NCBI GenBank assembly: GCA_034722035.1
Contig: JAYENK010000029.1
Location: 1-64,000 of the forward strand
Origin: JAYENK01 sp034722035
GTDB taxonomy: Bacteria; Patescibacteriota; Patescibacteriia; Patescibacteriales; UBA12075
Direction of reading: 5' to 3'
DNA: 64,000 nt
A program made the position numbers and the translations under genes. The notes beneath the pieces are model-generated. The model searched no databases and had not been told where the DNA came from. It was given only the letters and a program-made list of their open reading frames with translations. This document shows, in pieces, positions 9,086 to 17,729 of the stretch (within the stretch, counting starts at the first letter, position 1; every line of letters starts with the position of its first letter).

Positions 9086-9694
9086 ATGGATTTTAATATA
9101 ATATTATTTCAGATAGTGACTCTAATTTTTTCTGCGATTATTCATGAGTATATGCATGGCTGGATGGCAGACCGACTTGGTGACACTACCGCAAAAGATG
9201 CCGGACGCCTAACTCTCAATCCGATTTCACATATCGATCCTTTGGGCTCGATTCTACTGCCGGCTCTACTTGTTTTTTCCGGAGCCGGTTTTGTCTTTGG
9301 TTGGGCTAAGCCGGTGCCATACAACCCATATAATTTAAGTGACAAAAAGTACGGTAGCGCTAAGGTAGCGGCTGCCGGGCCATTGGCTAATCTATTTACT
9401 GCAATATTTTTTGGTCTTATTTTGCGTTTTTTCCCTTTTGTCAATGTCGAGCTAAGCACCCTCTTCATTATAATTGTCCAGATTAATATTTTATTAATGG
9501 TATTTAATTTGGTACCGATTCCTCCGCTCGACGGTTCTAAAGTTGTGATGCCATTTCTTCCTTATAACCTACAAGAATCTTACGCTAAACTTGAGCGTTA
9601 TGGCATGATTTTGGTTTTTGTTTTTATTATGTTCGGCTTTAATTTAATTATTCCAATAATGAATTTTTTACTTAAGCTGATTATTGGGTTTTGA
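9086..9694 (+). CDS. Site-2-protease-family metalloprotease (M50, YwhC-like)
   Basis: A 202-residue integral membrane zinc protease. The first helix carries HEYMHG (HExxH, residues 20-24). A third ligand is supplied by PIPPLDGSK (Asp149) in a later helix. NPISHIDPLGSI and GWAKPVPYNP are also typical of the short rhomboid-sized M50 group, which lacks a PDZ domain. It would cleave transmembrane segments inside the bilayer; the substrate is unknown. It stops with TGA just before the rpsL promoter and appears to be its own unit. Confidence 0.88.
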   Translation: MDFNIILFQIVTLIFSAIIHEYMHGWMADRLGDTTAKDAGRLTLNPISHIDPLGSILLPALLVFSGAGFVFGWAKPVPYNPYNLSDKKYGSAKVAAAGPLANLFTAIFFGLILRFFPFVNVELSTLFIIIVQINILLMVFNLVPIPPLDGSKVVMPFLPYNLQESYAKLERYGMILVFVFIMFGFNLIIPIMNFLLKLIIGF

Positions 9695-9698
9695 TCAC

Positions 9699-9727
9699 TT
9701 GACATATTTATAAGTTTTTGATAAATT
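9699..9727 (+). promoter_or_regulatory. Promoter of the rpsL operon
   Basis: A perfect TTGACA at 9699-9704 and TAAATT at 9722-9727 are separated by 17 bases. It lies just after the protease stop and about 190 bases before the rpsL start, leaving a long structured leader. Confidence 0.6.
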
Positions 9728-9734
9728 AAAAGAG

Positions 9735-9917
9735 CAAATAAATACAAAAACATCCTCTGTTTAAGGGGGTGATTTTAGTTATCGGCTTCGCCGACCCGCC
9801 ACTACGAATGCGGGACATGCGAATGTCTGTGAAGCTTTGATTGAATATTATTAGATAAATAAATAATTTATTCGGATGTGCCCTATTTGTAGAGGGGCTT
9901 TCCCGAAGGGAAATAAC
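9735..9917 (+). promoter_or_regulatory. Structured leader of rpsL
   Basis: The leader of about 180 bases contains a stable small hairpin (TCGGCTTCGCCGA, 9782-9794). A GC-rich segment with inverted CCCGC/GCGGG follows at 9795-9815, and GCCC/GGGC pairing lies close to the start (9880-9899). Leader folding of this kind often carries autogenous control by S12 or S7; here that is only an inference. Confidence 0.4.
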
Positions 9918-10337
9918 ATGCCTACAGTAAATCAATTGGTCCGAAAAGGACGAAAACAAATAAAAACCAAAAGTAAATTTCCCGCTTTGCAAACTACTCT
10001 GGATACCCTGCATCGAAAACGAACTGAACTTAAACGCGGAGCGCCTTTTAAACGCGGAGTTTGTCTTAAAGTGACAACTACTACACCGAAAAAACCGAAT
10101 TCAGCTCTTAGAAAAATTGCTCGTGTACGCTTGTCTAACGGTATGGAAGTGACCGCCTATATTCCGGGAATGGGACATAATTTACAAGAGCATTCAATTG
10201 TGCTTTTGAAGGGTGGGAGAACAAAAGATCTTCCCGGTGTTCGCTATAAAATAGTGCGCGGTGTTTATGATACGCAAGGCGTAGAAGGACGTAAACAATC
10301 GCGTTCAAGCTATGGTGTTAAAAAAGAGAAAAAATAA
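9918..10337 (+). CDS. rpsL: 30S ribosomal protein S12
   Basis: S12 (139 residues) sits at the decoding centre. It starts [13 protein letters not shown] and contains the universally conserved [15 protein letters not shown] block and the [11 protein letters not shown] segment near the C-terminus. I chose the ATG at 9918 because GAAGGG lies seven bases upstream and because it matches the family's start; an in-frame ATG at 9876 would add 14 unrelated residues. It is the first gene of a str-type operon and is followed by rpsG. Confidence 0.97.
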   Translation: MPTVNQLVRKGRKQIKTKSKFPALQTTLDTLHRKRTELKRGAPFKRGVCLKVTTTTPKKPNSALRKIARVRLSNGMEVTAYIPGMGHNLQEHSIVLLKGGRTKDLPGVRYKIVRGVYDTQGVEGRKQSRSSYGVKKEKK

Positions 10338-10402
10338 AGTTTATAAATTCACGAATTAGAACACAAATTCACAAATAATATAAAGAGAAGATTAAATAAT
10401 TG

Positions 10403-10449
10403 AGTGCTTTGTGAAGAACTATCTATCTCAGATAGAGTAATAAAGCGCT
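10403..10449 (+). promoter_or_regulatory. Two-tier hairpin in the rpsL-rpsG spacer
   Basis: An outer 8-bp stem (AGTGCTTT 10403-10410 with AAAGCGCT 10442-10449) encloses an inner 6-bp stem (CTATCT/AGATAG, 10419-10435). It ends nine bases before the rpsG start. In E. coli the S12-S7 spacer holds the S7 autoregulatory site; this could be the counterpart, but the resemblance is positional only. Confidence 0.45.
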
Positions 10450-10458
10450 AAAAAAGTT

Positions 10459-10926
10459 ATGCGAGGAAAACAAGCTCCAAAAAGAAAAATTGACGGTGAT
10501 CTTAGGTACAATGACACCGATATAGCCAAATTTATTAATTATTTAATGAAAGATGGCAAAAAAGCCACAGCGCAAAAAGTAGTTTATGGTGCTTTTGATA
10601 TTGTAAAAGAAAAGACCAAACAGGACCCACGCCACGTTTTCAATAAAGCGCTTAAGCGCATTATGCCACTCTTGGAAGTGCGTGGTCGTAGGATTGGCGG
10701 AGCTAATTATCAGATTCCTTATCAAGTGCGAGGAGATCGACGCTATGTACTTGGTTGTCGTTGGCTAATTGAGGCGGCTAATGATCGCAAAGGAGCACCG
10801 ATGACAAAAAAATTAGCAGATGAAATTTTGGCCGCAACCGAAGGTGAAGGAAATGCTGTTAAAAAACGAGAAACCGTTCAAAAACAAGCTGAGGCCAACA
10901 AAGCTTTTGCTCATTTTGCACGATAA
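10459..10926 (+). CDS. rpsG: 30S ribosomal protein S7
   Basis: S7 (155 residues) organises the 3' domain of 16S rRNA. The start MRGKQAPKRKIDGDLRYND is followed by the family blocks FINYLMKDGKK, VYGAFDIV, ALKRIMPLLEVRGRRIGGANYQ (split here for brevity) and CRWLIEAA. Length fits the usual 150-160. It stands in the classic position between rpsL and fusA, though a small membrane-protein gene follows before fusA. Confidence 0.97.
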   Translation: MRGKQAPKRKIDGDLRYNDTDIAKFINYLMKDGKKATAQKVVYGAFDIVKEKTKQDPRHVFNKALKRIMPLLEVRGRRIGGANYQIPYQVRGDRRYVLGCRWLIEAANDRKGAPMTKKLADEILAATEGEGNAVKKRETVQKQAEANKAFAHFAR

Positions 10927-10934
10927 TTTAAAAC

Positions 10935-11126
10935 ATGAAGTCCGCTCTTTGTTCGAATCAATCCGGTTCAGCTTTAATTGCTATAATGATAGTGATTATT
11001 GTTATAGCGGTCCTTGTTTATGGGAGCGTATTTTTTTTCAAGAATGATGCGAATGTACATTCACCCAGCGGAGCAATCAAAGCTTTGGATCAAGCGAAAA
11101 AAGACATTGAAAGAATTAATCAATAA
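10935..11126 (+). CDS. Small single-pass membrane protein, unknown
   Basis: A 63-residue protein between rpsG and fusA. After a short polar start comes GSALIAIMIVIIVIAVLVYG, one strong transmembrane helix at about residues 11-32, and then a short charged tail. The GS-Ala-Leu-Ile start of the helix recalls type IV prepilin N-termini, but there is no Glu at +5 and no pilin body. I know no family. Its place within a translation operon is odd, and the eight-base gap after rpsG suggests co-transcription. Confidence 0.55.
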   Translation: MKSALCSNQSGSALIAIMIVIIVIAVLVYGSVFFFKNDANVHSPSGAIKALDQAKKDIERINQ

Positions 11127-11174
11127 GTATGTTTAACATTTAATACTAGATATTTTATACTAAATATTAAAAAT

Positions 11175-13268
11175 ATGGCACGAGAATATTTATTGGATAA
11201 AATTAGAAATATTGGCATCATGGCACATATTGATGCCGGTAAAACCACTTTTACCGAGCGGGTGCTTTTTTATACTGGTAAAAAACATAAAATCGGTGAA
11301 ACTCATGACGGTGCTGCTGATATGGACTGGATGGAGCAAGAAAAAGAGCGGGGGATTACTATTACTTCGGCCGCGACTACTTGTTTTTGGAAGGATAACC
11401 GTGTCAATATCATTGATACTCCCGGACATGTTGACTTTACCGTAGAAGTAGAGCGAAGTTTGCGTGTTTTGGACGGCGCTATTGCTGTTTTTGACGGTTC
11501 AGCCGGAGTTGAGCCACAAAGTGAGACAGTTTGGCGACAGGCTGATAAATATAGGGTGCCGCGCCTTTGTTTTGTGAATAAAATGGACAAGATGGGCGCC
11601 GATTTCAAGATGTCAATGGATTCAATCCATGAGCGTCTTAGCACTAAGGCAGTTGCTTTTCAGCTTCCAATCGGAGCAGAGGATGATATGCGCGGCGTAG
11701 TTGATCTCTTAACCGAGAAAGCCTACGAATTTAAGGGTAGTTTTGGTGAGAAGATTAATGAAATTGATGTTCCTGCCGACATGAAAACTGATATCAAAGA
11801 GTTTCGTTCAAAAATGATTGAACGAATTGTTGAATCAGACGAAAATACAATGGAAAAATATCTTGGTGGTGAGGACATTAGTATTGAAGAGTTAAAAATG
11901 GCTACTAGAAAGGGCGTTATTGCCAATGAATTATTCCCGGTTTTTGTTGGAACAGCCTTACAAAATATTGGCGTGCAACTTGTTTTGGATGCGGTAGTAG
12001 ATTATTTGCCGTCTCCGTTAGATGTGCCGGCACTTGAAGGTTCTGCTGTTGATGATGAAGAGAAAAAGATTGAAATTAAGACTGACGATGACGGATCTTT
12101 TACGGCTTTGGCCTTTAAAGTGGCGACTGATCCTTTTGTGGGAAAACTTTGTTTTATTAGGGTCTACCGAGGAACACTGCAGTCCGGTTCATATATTGTT
12201 AATGCTTCAACCGGCAAAAAAGAAAGAATTGGACGAATTATGCGCATGCACGCGAATCATAGGGAAGAAGTAAAAGAAATTTATGCCGGCGATATTGCGG
12301 CTGTAATCGGATTAAAAGCCACTATTACCGGGAATACTTTGTGTGCTGAAGGAGAGGAACTTTTGCTGGAGACAATTATATTTCCCGAGCCGGTTATCAA
12401 AATTGCGGTTGAGCCAAAGACCAAAGCTGATCAAGAAAAAATGGGCATTGCCTTACAGCGTTTAGCTGAAGAAGATCCAACTTTTCGTATTGAAACGGAT
12501 GAAGAAACCAATCAAACACTTATTTCCGGTATGGGCGAATTACATTTAGATATTATTATTGACAGAATGAAGCGTGAATTTAAAGTTGAGGCTAATGTTG
12601 GACAACCTCAAGTGAGTTATCGTGAAACCATTAGAGAAAAAACCGAATATGAAAGTAAATATATTAAACAATCTGGTGGACGGGGCCAATATGGCCACTG
12701 CTGGCTTCGAGTAGAACCGCAGGAAAAAGAACTTGAATCTGAGTTTGTAGACGAAATTAAAGGCGGAGTAATTCCAAAGGAATATATTCCGGCGATACAA
12801 AAGGGCGTGATTGAAGCGAGCGAGCAAGGCGTTTTAGCCGGTTTCCCCTTAGTTGGCATCAAGACAACCGTTTTTGACGGCTCTTATCATGACGTTGATT
12901 CGTCTGAAGCAGCTTTTAAGATGGCGGCTATTCTTGGGTTCAAAGAGGCTTGTCGTCGAGCTAAGGTGATTTTACTTGAGCCGATTATGAAAGTGGAAGT
13001 AGTGACTCCGGAGGAGTATATGGGTAATATCGTTGGAGATTTACACTCAAAGCGCGGGCAAATCGGACAAATGATTGACAGAGGTAAGGCAAAAGTGATT
13101 GACGCGATGGTACCGCTTAGAGAAATGTTTGGCTATGCCACTCAGCTTCGTTCTATGAGCCAGGGTCGAGCTAATTATAGCATGGGATTTGATCATTATT
13201 CAGAAACACCAAAAAGCGTATCCGAAGAAATAATCGGAGACAAGGCCAAGGAAAAGGTATCGAATTAG
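11175..13268 (+). CDS. fusA: Elongation factor G
   Basis: EF-G is the GTPase that drives translocation of tRNA and mRNA on the ribosome. The 697 residues match the normal length. Visible motifs are AHIDAGKTT (P loop), [10 protein letters not shown] (switch I), DTPGHVDF (switch II) and [10 protein letters not shown], then domains II to V including [10 protein letters not shown] and the C-terminal [16 protein letters not shown]. It is followed after 81 bases by a gene with its own strong promoter rather than directly by tuf. Confidence 0.97.
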   Translation: MAREYLLDKIRNIGIMAHIDAGKTTFTERVLFYTGKKHKIGETHDGAADMDWMEQEKERGITITSAATTCFWKDNRVNIIDTPGHVDFTVEVERSLRVLDGAIAVFDGSAGVEPQSETVWRQADKYRVPRLCFVNKMDKMGADFKMSMDSIHERLSTKAVAFQLPIGAEDDMRGVVDLLTEKAYEFKGSFGEKINEIDVPADMKTDIKEFRSKMIERIVESDENTMEKYLGGEDISIEELKMATRKGVIANELFPVFVGTALQNIGVQLVLDAVVDYLPSPLDVPALEGSAVDDEEKKIEIKTDDDGSFTALAFKVATDPFVGKLCFIRVYRGTLQSGSYIVNASTGKKERIGRIMRMHANHREEVKEIYAGDIAAVIGLKATITGNTLCAEGEELLLETIIFPEPVIKIAVEPKTKADQEKMGIALQRLAEEDPTFRIETDEETNQTLISGMGELHLDIIIDRMKREFKVEANVGQPQVSYRETIREKTEYESKYIKQSGGRGQYGHCWLRVEPQEKELESEFVDEIKGGVIPKEYIPAIQKGVIEASEQGVLAGFPLVGIKTTVFDGSYHDVDSSEAAFKMAAILGFKEACRRAKVILLEPIMKVEVVTPEEYMGNIVGDLHSKRGQIGQMIDRGKAKVIDAMVPLREMFGYATQLRSMSQGRANYSMGFDHYSETPKSVSEEIIGDKAKEKVSN

Positions 13269-13295
13269 CAATATTATTTATACAGAGATATTAGA

Positions 13296-13324
13296 TTGAC
13301 GAATATGATTTTATCCTATATAAT
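13296..13324 (+). promoter_or_regulatory. Strong sigma-70-type promoter
   Basis: TTGACG at 13296-13301 and a perfect TATAAT at 13319-13324 are 17 bases apart. They drive the acidic-protein gene at 13350, and possibly tuf beyond it, independently of the upstream str genes. Confidence 0.7.
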
Positions 13325-13349
13325 ACAAAAGTAATAATTTGATATAAAT

Positions 13350-13826
13350 ATGGAAAATCAGTTGCAAAAAGCTTTAAGTTTAAGCAAAAAAACCGGAGAT
13401 ATATTGCTCGTATTTAATGCGAGTGGGGATACCGATCCCTTTGTATTGATGGACTTGGATGCGTATGAAAAAATTATTATTGGTAAAAGCGAGGTACGCG
13501 GGCTTTCTGAGGACGAATTATTAGACAAGATAAACCGTGATATTGCGATTTGGCGCAGTGAAAATAATAGTGTTGAAACGAACAGCAAACGTAATATTAG
13601 TGATTTTGAAACAAAATCATTTGTGCCGGTGGGTGATGTAATCGATGAACGCTGGGGCGATGATTTTGATGATAGTGCAGACGATGAATTTGGGGATATG
13701 TTTGATGACAATGATTTGGATGATAAAGAAAAGGACAATAAAAACCCCTGGAAGATTCCCAGCGAACGCAAGCAAGCAGCCGAAGAGATTGTTGACGAAG
13801 ATTTGCAATATTTAGAAAAAATTTAG
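13350..13826 (+). CDS. Acidic protein of unknown function with Phd-like segment
   Basis: A 158-residue protein between fusA and tuf. The segment FVLMDLDAYEKIII (about residues 31-44) resembles the VLLSLDDYExL strand-helix of Phd/YefM antitoxins, though no toxin gene adjoins. The second half is a highly acidic Asp/Glu-rich region followed by a helical tail. It has its own consensus promoter. The position between two elongation-factor genes hints at a role in translation or simply at high expression. I cannot assign a function. Confidence 0.6.
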   Translation: MENQLQKALSLSKKTGDILLVFNASGDTDPFVLMDLDAYEKIIIGKSEVRGLSEDELLDKINRDIAIWRSENNSVETNSKRNISDFETKSFVPVGDVIDERWGDDFDDSADDEFGDMFDDNDLDDKEKDNKNPWKIPSERKQAAEEIVDEDLQYLEKI

Positions 13827-13884
13827 ATATAAAACTTAAAACAAAAATAATTTAATTAATAAATTTAATTCTGTACGGCTGGTT

Positions 13885-13937
13885 CCCCATTATTCGTCTT
13901 GTCGTTTGTGAACGACGAGATTTCACGAGTGACGGGG
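13885..13937 (+). promoter_or_regulatory. Long hairpin in the tuf leader
   Basis: An inner 10-bp stem (13897-13906 with 13911-13920, loop TGTG) is stacked on an outer stem of about 12 bp (CCCCATTATTCG with CGAGTGACGGGG, one mismatch, some G-U pairs), with a five-base bulge. It ends 57 bases before the tuf start. No T-run follows, so it is not an ordinary terminator; a control element for EF-Tu synthesis is possible. Confidence 0.5.
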
Positions 13938-13993
13938 TAAAAACTCCGAGGTTATTTAAAAATAATAATTTTTTGGGGGCCGTGCCAATTTAC

Positions 13994-15181
13994 ATGGCAG
14001 AAAAATTTGAACGCACAAAGCCCCATGTAAACGTTGGTACTATTGGCCACGTTGATCATGGGAAGACAACATTAACCGCTGCTATCTTAAAAGTGTTAGC
14101 GGCAAAAGGACTAAGCGCTTCCAATAAGGAGCTTGATCAAATTGATGCGGCACCGGAAGAAAAGGAGCGTGGTATTACCATTGCGACCGCTCATGTTGAG
14201 TATGAAACCGAAAAACGGCATTATGCCCACGTTGATTGTCCAGGGCACGCCGATTATGTTAAAAATATGATTACAGGAGCCGCTCAAATGGATGGATCCA
14301 TTTTAGTGGTAGCTGCAACTGACGGTCCAATGCCTCAAACCAGAGAACATATTCTTTTGGCCAATCAGGTTGGTGTAAAAAATATAGTTGTATTTTTAAA
14401 TAAATGCGATATGGTTGAGGATAAAGAATTAATTGATTTGGTTGAAGAAGAAGTTCGTGATCTTCTTAAGAAATATGATTTTGACGGAGACAATATTAAA
14501 ATTATTCGCGGGAGTGCCTTAAAAGCTTTGGAAGGTCCAGAAGGGGACGATGCTAATTCGGTAATGGAACTTATGACAGCGCTTGATGAAACTATTCCCG
14601 AACCAAAACGCGATGTTGACCAAACTTTCTTGCTTCCGATTGAAGATGTATTTTCAATTGAAGGACGAGGAACTGTGGTTACCGGCCGTATCGAGCGTGG
14701 TAAGATAAAAGTTGGTGAAGAAATTGAAATTGTTGGTTTAAAAGACACTGCCAAAACTACCGTTACTGGCGTTGAAATGTTTAACAAACAATTAGATGAA
14801 GGTTTGGCTGGAGACAATGCTGGTATTCTACTTCGTGGTACCAAAAAAGATGAGGTTGAACGTGGCCAGGTTTTAGCTAAACCAGGTTCAATTACTCCTC
14901 ATACTGAATTTGAAACAGAGGTTTATATTTTGTCAAAAGATGAGGGGGGGCGCCACAAACCATTTTTCAAAGGCTATAAACCACAGTTTTATATCCGTAC
15001 TACCGACGTAACCGGTGAAATTGAATTGCCGGAAGGAACTGAAATGGTAATGCCGGGCGACACGGTTAATTTAAAAGTTAAATTAATTAGTCCGATTGCC
15101 TTGGAAGAAAAAATGAAATTTGCTATCCGTGAAGGCGGACGCACGGTTGGCGCCGGTGTAGTTGTTAAAATTATCAAATAG
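13994..15181 (+). CDS. tuf: Elongation factor Tu
   Basis: EF-Tu (395 residues) delivers aminoacyl-tRNA to the ribosome. Motifs are GHVDHGKTT (P loop), [13 protein letters not shown] (switch I), DCPGHADYV (switch II), NKCDMV and SALKAL, then the two beta-barrel domains ending [11 protein letters not shown]. The ATG at 13994 gives the usual [19 protein letters not shown] start; a TTG at 13973 would add seven unrelated residues. No clear Shine-Dalgarno precedes it apart from a distant GGGGG, so initiation may rely on the structured leader. Confidence 0.97.
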   Translation: MAEKFERTKPHVNVGTIGHVDHGKTTLTAAILKVLAAKGLSASNKELDQIDAAPEEKERGITIATAHVEYETEKRHYAHVDCPGHADYVKNMITGAAQMDGSILVVAATDGPMPQTREHILLANQVGVKNIVVFLNKCDMVEDKELIDLVEEEVRDLLKKYDFDGDNIKIIRGSALKALEGPEGDDANSVMELMTALDETIPEPKRDVDQTFLLPIEDVFSIEGRGTVVTGRIERGKIKVGEEIEIVGLKDTAKTTVTGVEMFNKQLDEGLAGDNAGILLRGTKKDEVERGQVLAKPGSITPHTEFETEVYILSKDEGGRHKPFFKGYKPQFYIRTTDVTGEIELPEGTEMVMPGDTVNLKVKLISPIALEEKMKFAIREGGRTVGAGVVVKIIK

Positions 15182-15193
15182 GCTGATATTTAA

Positions 15194-15217
15194 TCCTGTC
15201 ATTTGCGAATGACAGGA
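15194..15217 (+). promoter_or_regulatory. Perfect hairpin between tuf and rpsJ
   Basis: A perfect 10-bp stem TCCTGTCATT / AATGACAGGA has the tetraloop TGCG and no T-run. It has the same build (10 bp plus a T-G-N-G loop) as the inner stem in the tuf leader. It could be a processing or regulatory site ahead of the S10 cluster. Confidence 0.45.
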
Positions 15218-15247
15218 CAATAATATTTGTTTAATTAATTTATTATA

Positions 15248-15586
15248 ATGACAGACGACAAAAAAACCGAGGCACCGAGTTTTAATCAAAAAATCAGGAT
15301 CAAAATTAAAGCTTTTGATCACAAGATTATTGATCAATCAACCCGTACTATTATTGATACGGCGAATAGAAGTGGAGCTAGCGTATTTGGACCGATTCCA
15401 CTTCCGACTGAAAAAAAGAAGTATACGGTTAATCGTTCTACTTTTGTACACAAAAACGCGCGTGATCAATATGAAATGAGAACGCATAAAAGATTGATTG
15501 ACATTATTGATCCTTCAGCTAAAACAATCGAAGATTTGACTAGTTTAAATTTACCGGCTGGAGTTGATGTTGAGATTAAAATGTAG
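15248..15586 (+). CDS. rpsJ: 30S ribosomal protein S10
   Basis: S10 (112 residues) belongs to the 30S head and also serves as NusE in antitermination. Family blocks are [31 protein letters not shown] and [12 protein letters not shown]. The N-terminus has a short hydrophilic extension (about 12 residues) compared with E. coli. It starts 66 bases after tuf and is followed by a 286-base spacer before rplC, so the cluster is not tightly joined here. Confidence 0.96.
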   Translation: MTDDKKTEAPSFNQKIRIKIKAFDHKIIDQSTRTIIDTANRSGASVFGPIPLPTEKKKYTVNRSTFVHKNARDQYEMRTHKRLIDIIDPSAKTIEDLTSLNLPAGVDVEIKM

Positions 15587-15832
15587 TTTTTACACTTCGT
15601 GTAAGCCCATCTACGCCTGCCCGCATTGGGAGGGAACAGGGCACATGTGAATAGACAAGGGACTTGCTTTTTTTATAGAAATAGTATATAGTGATTTTAG
15701 CATATTTTTATGTTAATTATTATATAATAAAATTTGTTTTAATAACTCTTGATATAAGAAAGTATTAAAATAGAAATTATTATAAAAGAAAGGAATTCAC
15801 GATAAAAATTTAAATCATCCAAAAGAAATAGG
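15587..15832 (+). promoter_or_regulatory. Spacer between rpsJ and rplC with hairpin and possible promoter
   Basis: The spacer holds a small perfect hairpin (TTACAC-TTC-GTGTAA, 15590-15604) and a GC-rich segment (about 15605-15640) with outer TGCCC/GGGCA pairing. A possible promoter is TTGCTT at 15664-15669 with TATAGT at 15687-15692 (17-base spacer). A second one may lie near TTGATA at 15749. No open frame is evident. Confidence 0.35.
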
Positions 15833-15867
15833 CTGGTTTTTTGTTCGTGCAAGACCAGTATTTTTTA
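15833..15867 (+). terminator. Attenuator-like hairpin directly before rplC
   Basis: CTGGTTTT (15833-15840) pairs with AAGACCAG (15851-15858; one G-U pair) and is followed by TATTTTTTATTTTT, which runs almost into the rplC ATG at 15873. This has the form of an intrinsic terminator placed in the leader of the S10-type operon. It also leaves rplC without a Shine-Dalgarno. Confidence 0.5.
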
Positions 15868-15872
15868 TTTTT

Positions 15873-16565
15873 ATGAAGTTTATTATAGGGAAAAAAATTG
15901 AAATGACCCAGGTATGGCAAGAGGGCAAGGTGGTAGCTGTTACTAAAGTTTTGGTTAATCCTTGCACTGTGGTTCAGGTTAAAAATGTTGATAAGGATGC
16001 TTACATGGCAGTACAGCTTGGTTATGGTACGCGGCAGGAAAAGAATATTAAAAAACCACAAAAAGGTCATTTTAAAAATTTAAATAATTTTGAATTTTTA
16101 AGAGAATTCAGAGTTGGTATTGGTGATTTAAGCCGTGGAGACATGTTTAATGTTTCTAGTTTTGCGCTTGGTGACACCGTTCAGGCAAGTGGAGTAAGCA
16201 AAGGTAAAGGTTTTCAGGGAGTTGTGAAACGACATGGTTTTAAAGGAACAAAAAAAACTCATGGAAACAAAGATCAGCTAAGAATGCCCGGTTCAATTGG
16301 TGCAACCGGTCCGGCTCATGTTTTTAAAGGCACCAGGATGGGTGGTCGCATGGGTGGAGACAATGTAACAATAAAAAATTTAGAAATAATTAAAATAGAC
16401 GAAAAGGAAAATGTTTTATATATTAAAGGAGCAGTTCCTGGAGCAAGAAATTCTTATATTTTTATCATGGGTGAAGGAAATATGAAAGTGGTAAGCAAAA
16501 AAGATGAAAAAGTAGAAAATAAAGCAGATGAAAAGAAAGATATTAATAACCGGGAAGTCCTTTGA
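15873..16565 (+). CDS. rplC: 50S ribosomal protein L3
   Basis: L3 (230 residues) is an early-assembly 50S protein near the peptidyl-transferase centre. It starts MKFIIGKKIEMTQVW and contains SKGKGFQGVVKRHGFKG, SIGATGPAHVFKGTRMGGRMG (shown as a region) and a final PGARNSYIFI. About 28 Lys/Glu/Asp-rich residues extend the C-terminus beyond the usual end. The first gene of the rplC-to-secY run, it lacks a visible Shine-Dalgarno. Confidence 0.96.
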   Translation: MKFIIGKKIEMTQVWQEGKVVAVTKVLVNPCTVVQVKNVDKDAYMAVQLGYGTRQEKNIKKPQKGHFKNLNNFEFLREFRVGIGDLSRGDMFNVSSFALGDTVQASGVSKGKGFQGVVKRHGFKGTKKTHGNKDQLRMPGSIGATGPAHVFKGTRMGGRMGGDNVTIKNLEIIKIDEKENVLYIKGAVPGARNSYIFIMGEGNMKVVSKKDEKVENKADEKKDINNREVL

Positions 16566-16601
16566 TAAGCTCAGGATTCTTTGAAAAAAAAGTAAAATAA
16601 T

Positions 16602-17252
16602 ATGTCAATTAGTGTAAAAACATATAATATAAAGGGTGAAGAGTCAGGAAAGATTAAACTTGATGAAAAAGTATTTGCTGTAAAAACAAATGAAGCTTTG
16701 GTACACCAAGTAATGGTCGCGCAAACCGCAAATGAAAGACAAATGATTGCTCATACCAAGGATCGCAGTGAAGTACGCGGTGGTGGACGCAAACCTTGGC
16801 GTCAAAAGGGGACTGGCCGGGCTCGAGCCGGATCAAGTCGTTCTCCAATTTGGATTGGAGGCGGCGTAACTTTTGGTCCGCGCAATGAACGTAATTTTAA
16901 AAAACAAATAAATAAAAAAATGAAGCAAAAAGCTTTGCTCATGGTGTTGTCCGATAAAGTTGAAAGCAAACAAATTTTTGTTTTAGATGAATTGAGTTAC
17001 GAAAAACCGAACACAAAACAAGCGGCTGAGATGTTTGAAAAAATCGTTAAAAAGGATAATAAAGAAAACAAAATAAGTATTCTAGTTGTTAATGGCAAGG
17101 TTGATAAAAAAGCTTGGTATTCAATTCGTAATTTAGTTGGTGCAAAATATATCAATATCGATAATATTAATATATTAGATTTATTAAAAAAGAAAAATTT
17201 GTTTTTGACTAAAGAAGCGGTAAAAATTTTGGAAGAAAAATATAGCAAATAA
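16602..17252 (+). CDS. rplD: 50S ribosomal protein L4
   Basis: L4 (216 residues) lines the peptide exit tunnel and in E. coli represses its own operon. The tunnel loop is clear: TKDRSEVRGGGRKPWRQKG followed by TGRARAGSSRSPIW and GGGVTFGPRNERN. Length and C-terminal alpha/beta domain are normal. It follows rplC after 36 bases and precedes rplW by six. Confidence 0.96.
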   Translation: MSISVKTYNIKGEESGKIKLDEKVFAVKTNEALVHQVMVAQTANERQMIAHTKDRSEVRGGGRKPWRQKGTGRARAGSSRSPIWIGGGVTFGPRNERNFKKQINKKMKQKALLMVLSDKVESKQIFVLDELSYEKPNTKQAAEMFEKIVKKDNKENKISILVVNGKVDKKAWYSIRNLVGAKYINIDNINILDLLKKKNLFLTKEAVKILEEKYSK

Positions 17253-17258
17253 AGCAAT

Positions 17259-17714
17259 ATGGGAATATTTAATAAAGTAAAAAAAGAAAAAGACAATAAA
17301 AGTACCGGCAAAAAATCTAGTATGAAGGATTTGTATGAAGATAAAGACAAGCAAAAAAGTGAAAAAAGCAAAGAGAGTTCGGTAAAAGCTGTTGCTACAG
17401 CTAAAACCGACAAAACTGATGCAAAACTTGGAAATGCTTATCAGATTTTAGTTCGACCTTTAATTACAGAAAAGGCAGCCAATCTTGGCTCTGAAGATAA
17501 ATATGTATTTGCTGTAAATAAAAATGCAAATAAAATAGAAATTGCTAAAGCGATTAATGAAGTATACGGTATTAAGCCGATTGCGGTAAATATTGTTCGA
17601 GTAGGTGGGAAAAAGGTGCGTCATGGACGAGTTCAGGGTCGGCGCAAAGATTGGAAAAAAGCAATAGTGACTTTACCTAAAGGTAAAACTATAAATATTT
17701 ACGAAGGCGTTTAA
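17259..17714 (+). CDS. rplW: 50S ribosomal protein L23 with N-terminal extension
   Basis: L23 lies at the tunnel exit and docks the signal recognition particle and trigger factor. The core starts around residue 60 (AYQILVRPLITEKAANL) and continues through YVFAVNKNANKIEIAKAI to GKKVRHGRVQGRRKDWKKA. Before it lies an extra stretch of about 58 residues rich in Lys, Ser and Asp that usual L23 (about 95-100 residues) lacks. The extension is in frame, directly follows rplD by six bases and has no alternative convincing start, so I keep it. It would project from the exit port. Confidence 0.93.
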   Translation: MGIFNKVKKEKDNKSTGKKSSMKDLYEDKDKQKSEKSKESSVKAVATAKTDKTDAKLGNAYQILVRPLITEKAANLGSEDKYVFAVNKNANKIEIAKAINEVYGIKPIAVNIVRVGGKKVRHGRVQGRRKDWKKAIVTLPKGKTINIYEGV

Positions 17715-17729
17715 ATAATTATCAAACAC

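Noticed and set aside
9876..9917. In-frame upstream extension of rpsL
   Set aside because: It adds 14 residues not seen in S12, while the ATG at 9918 has a good ribosome-binding site and matches the family start.
10935..11126. The small membrane protein as a type IV pilin
   Set aside because: It lacks the Glu at position +5, a prepilin peptidase site and any pilin body.
13350..13826. The acidic protein as an antitoxin of a toxin-antitoxin pair
   Set aside because: Only one strand-helix segment resembles Phd, and no toxin-sized gene adjoins.
13973..13993. TTG start for a longer EF-Tu
   Set aside because: The seven extra residues are unlike EF-Tu, and the ATG at 13994 gives the universal [12 protein letters not shown] start.
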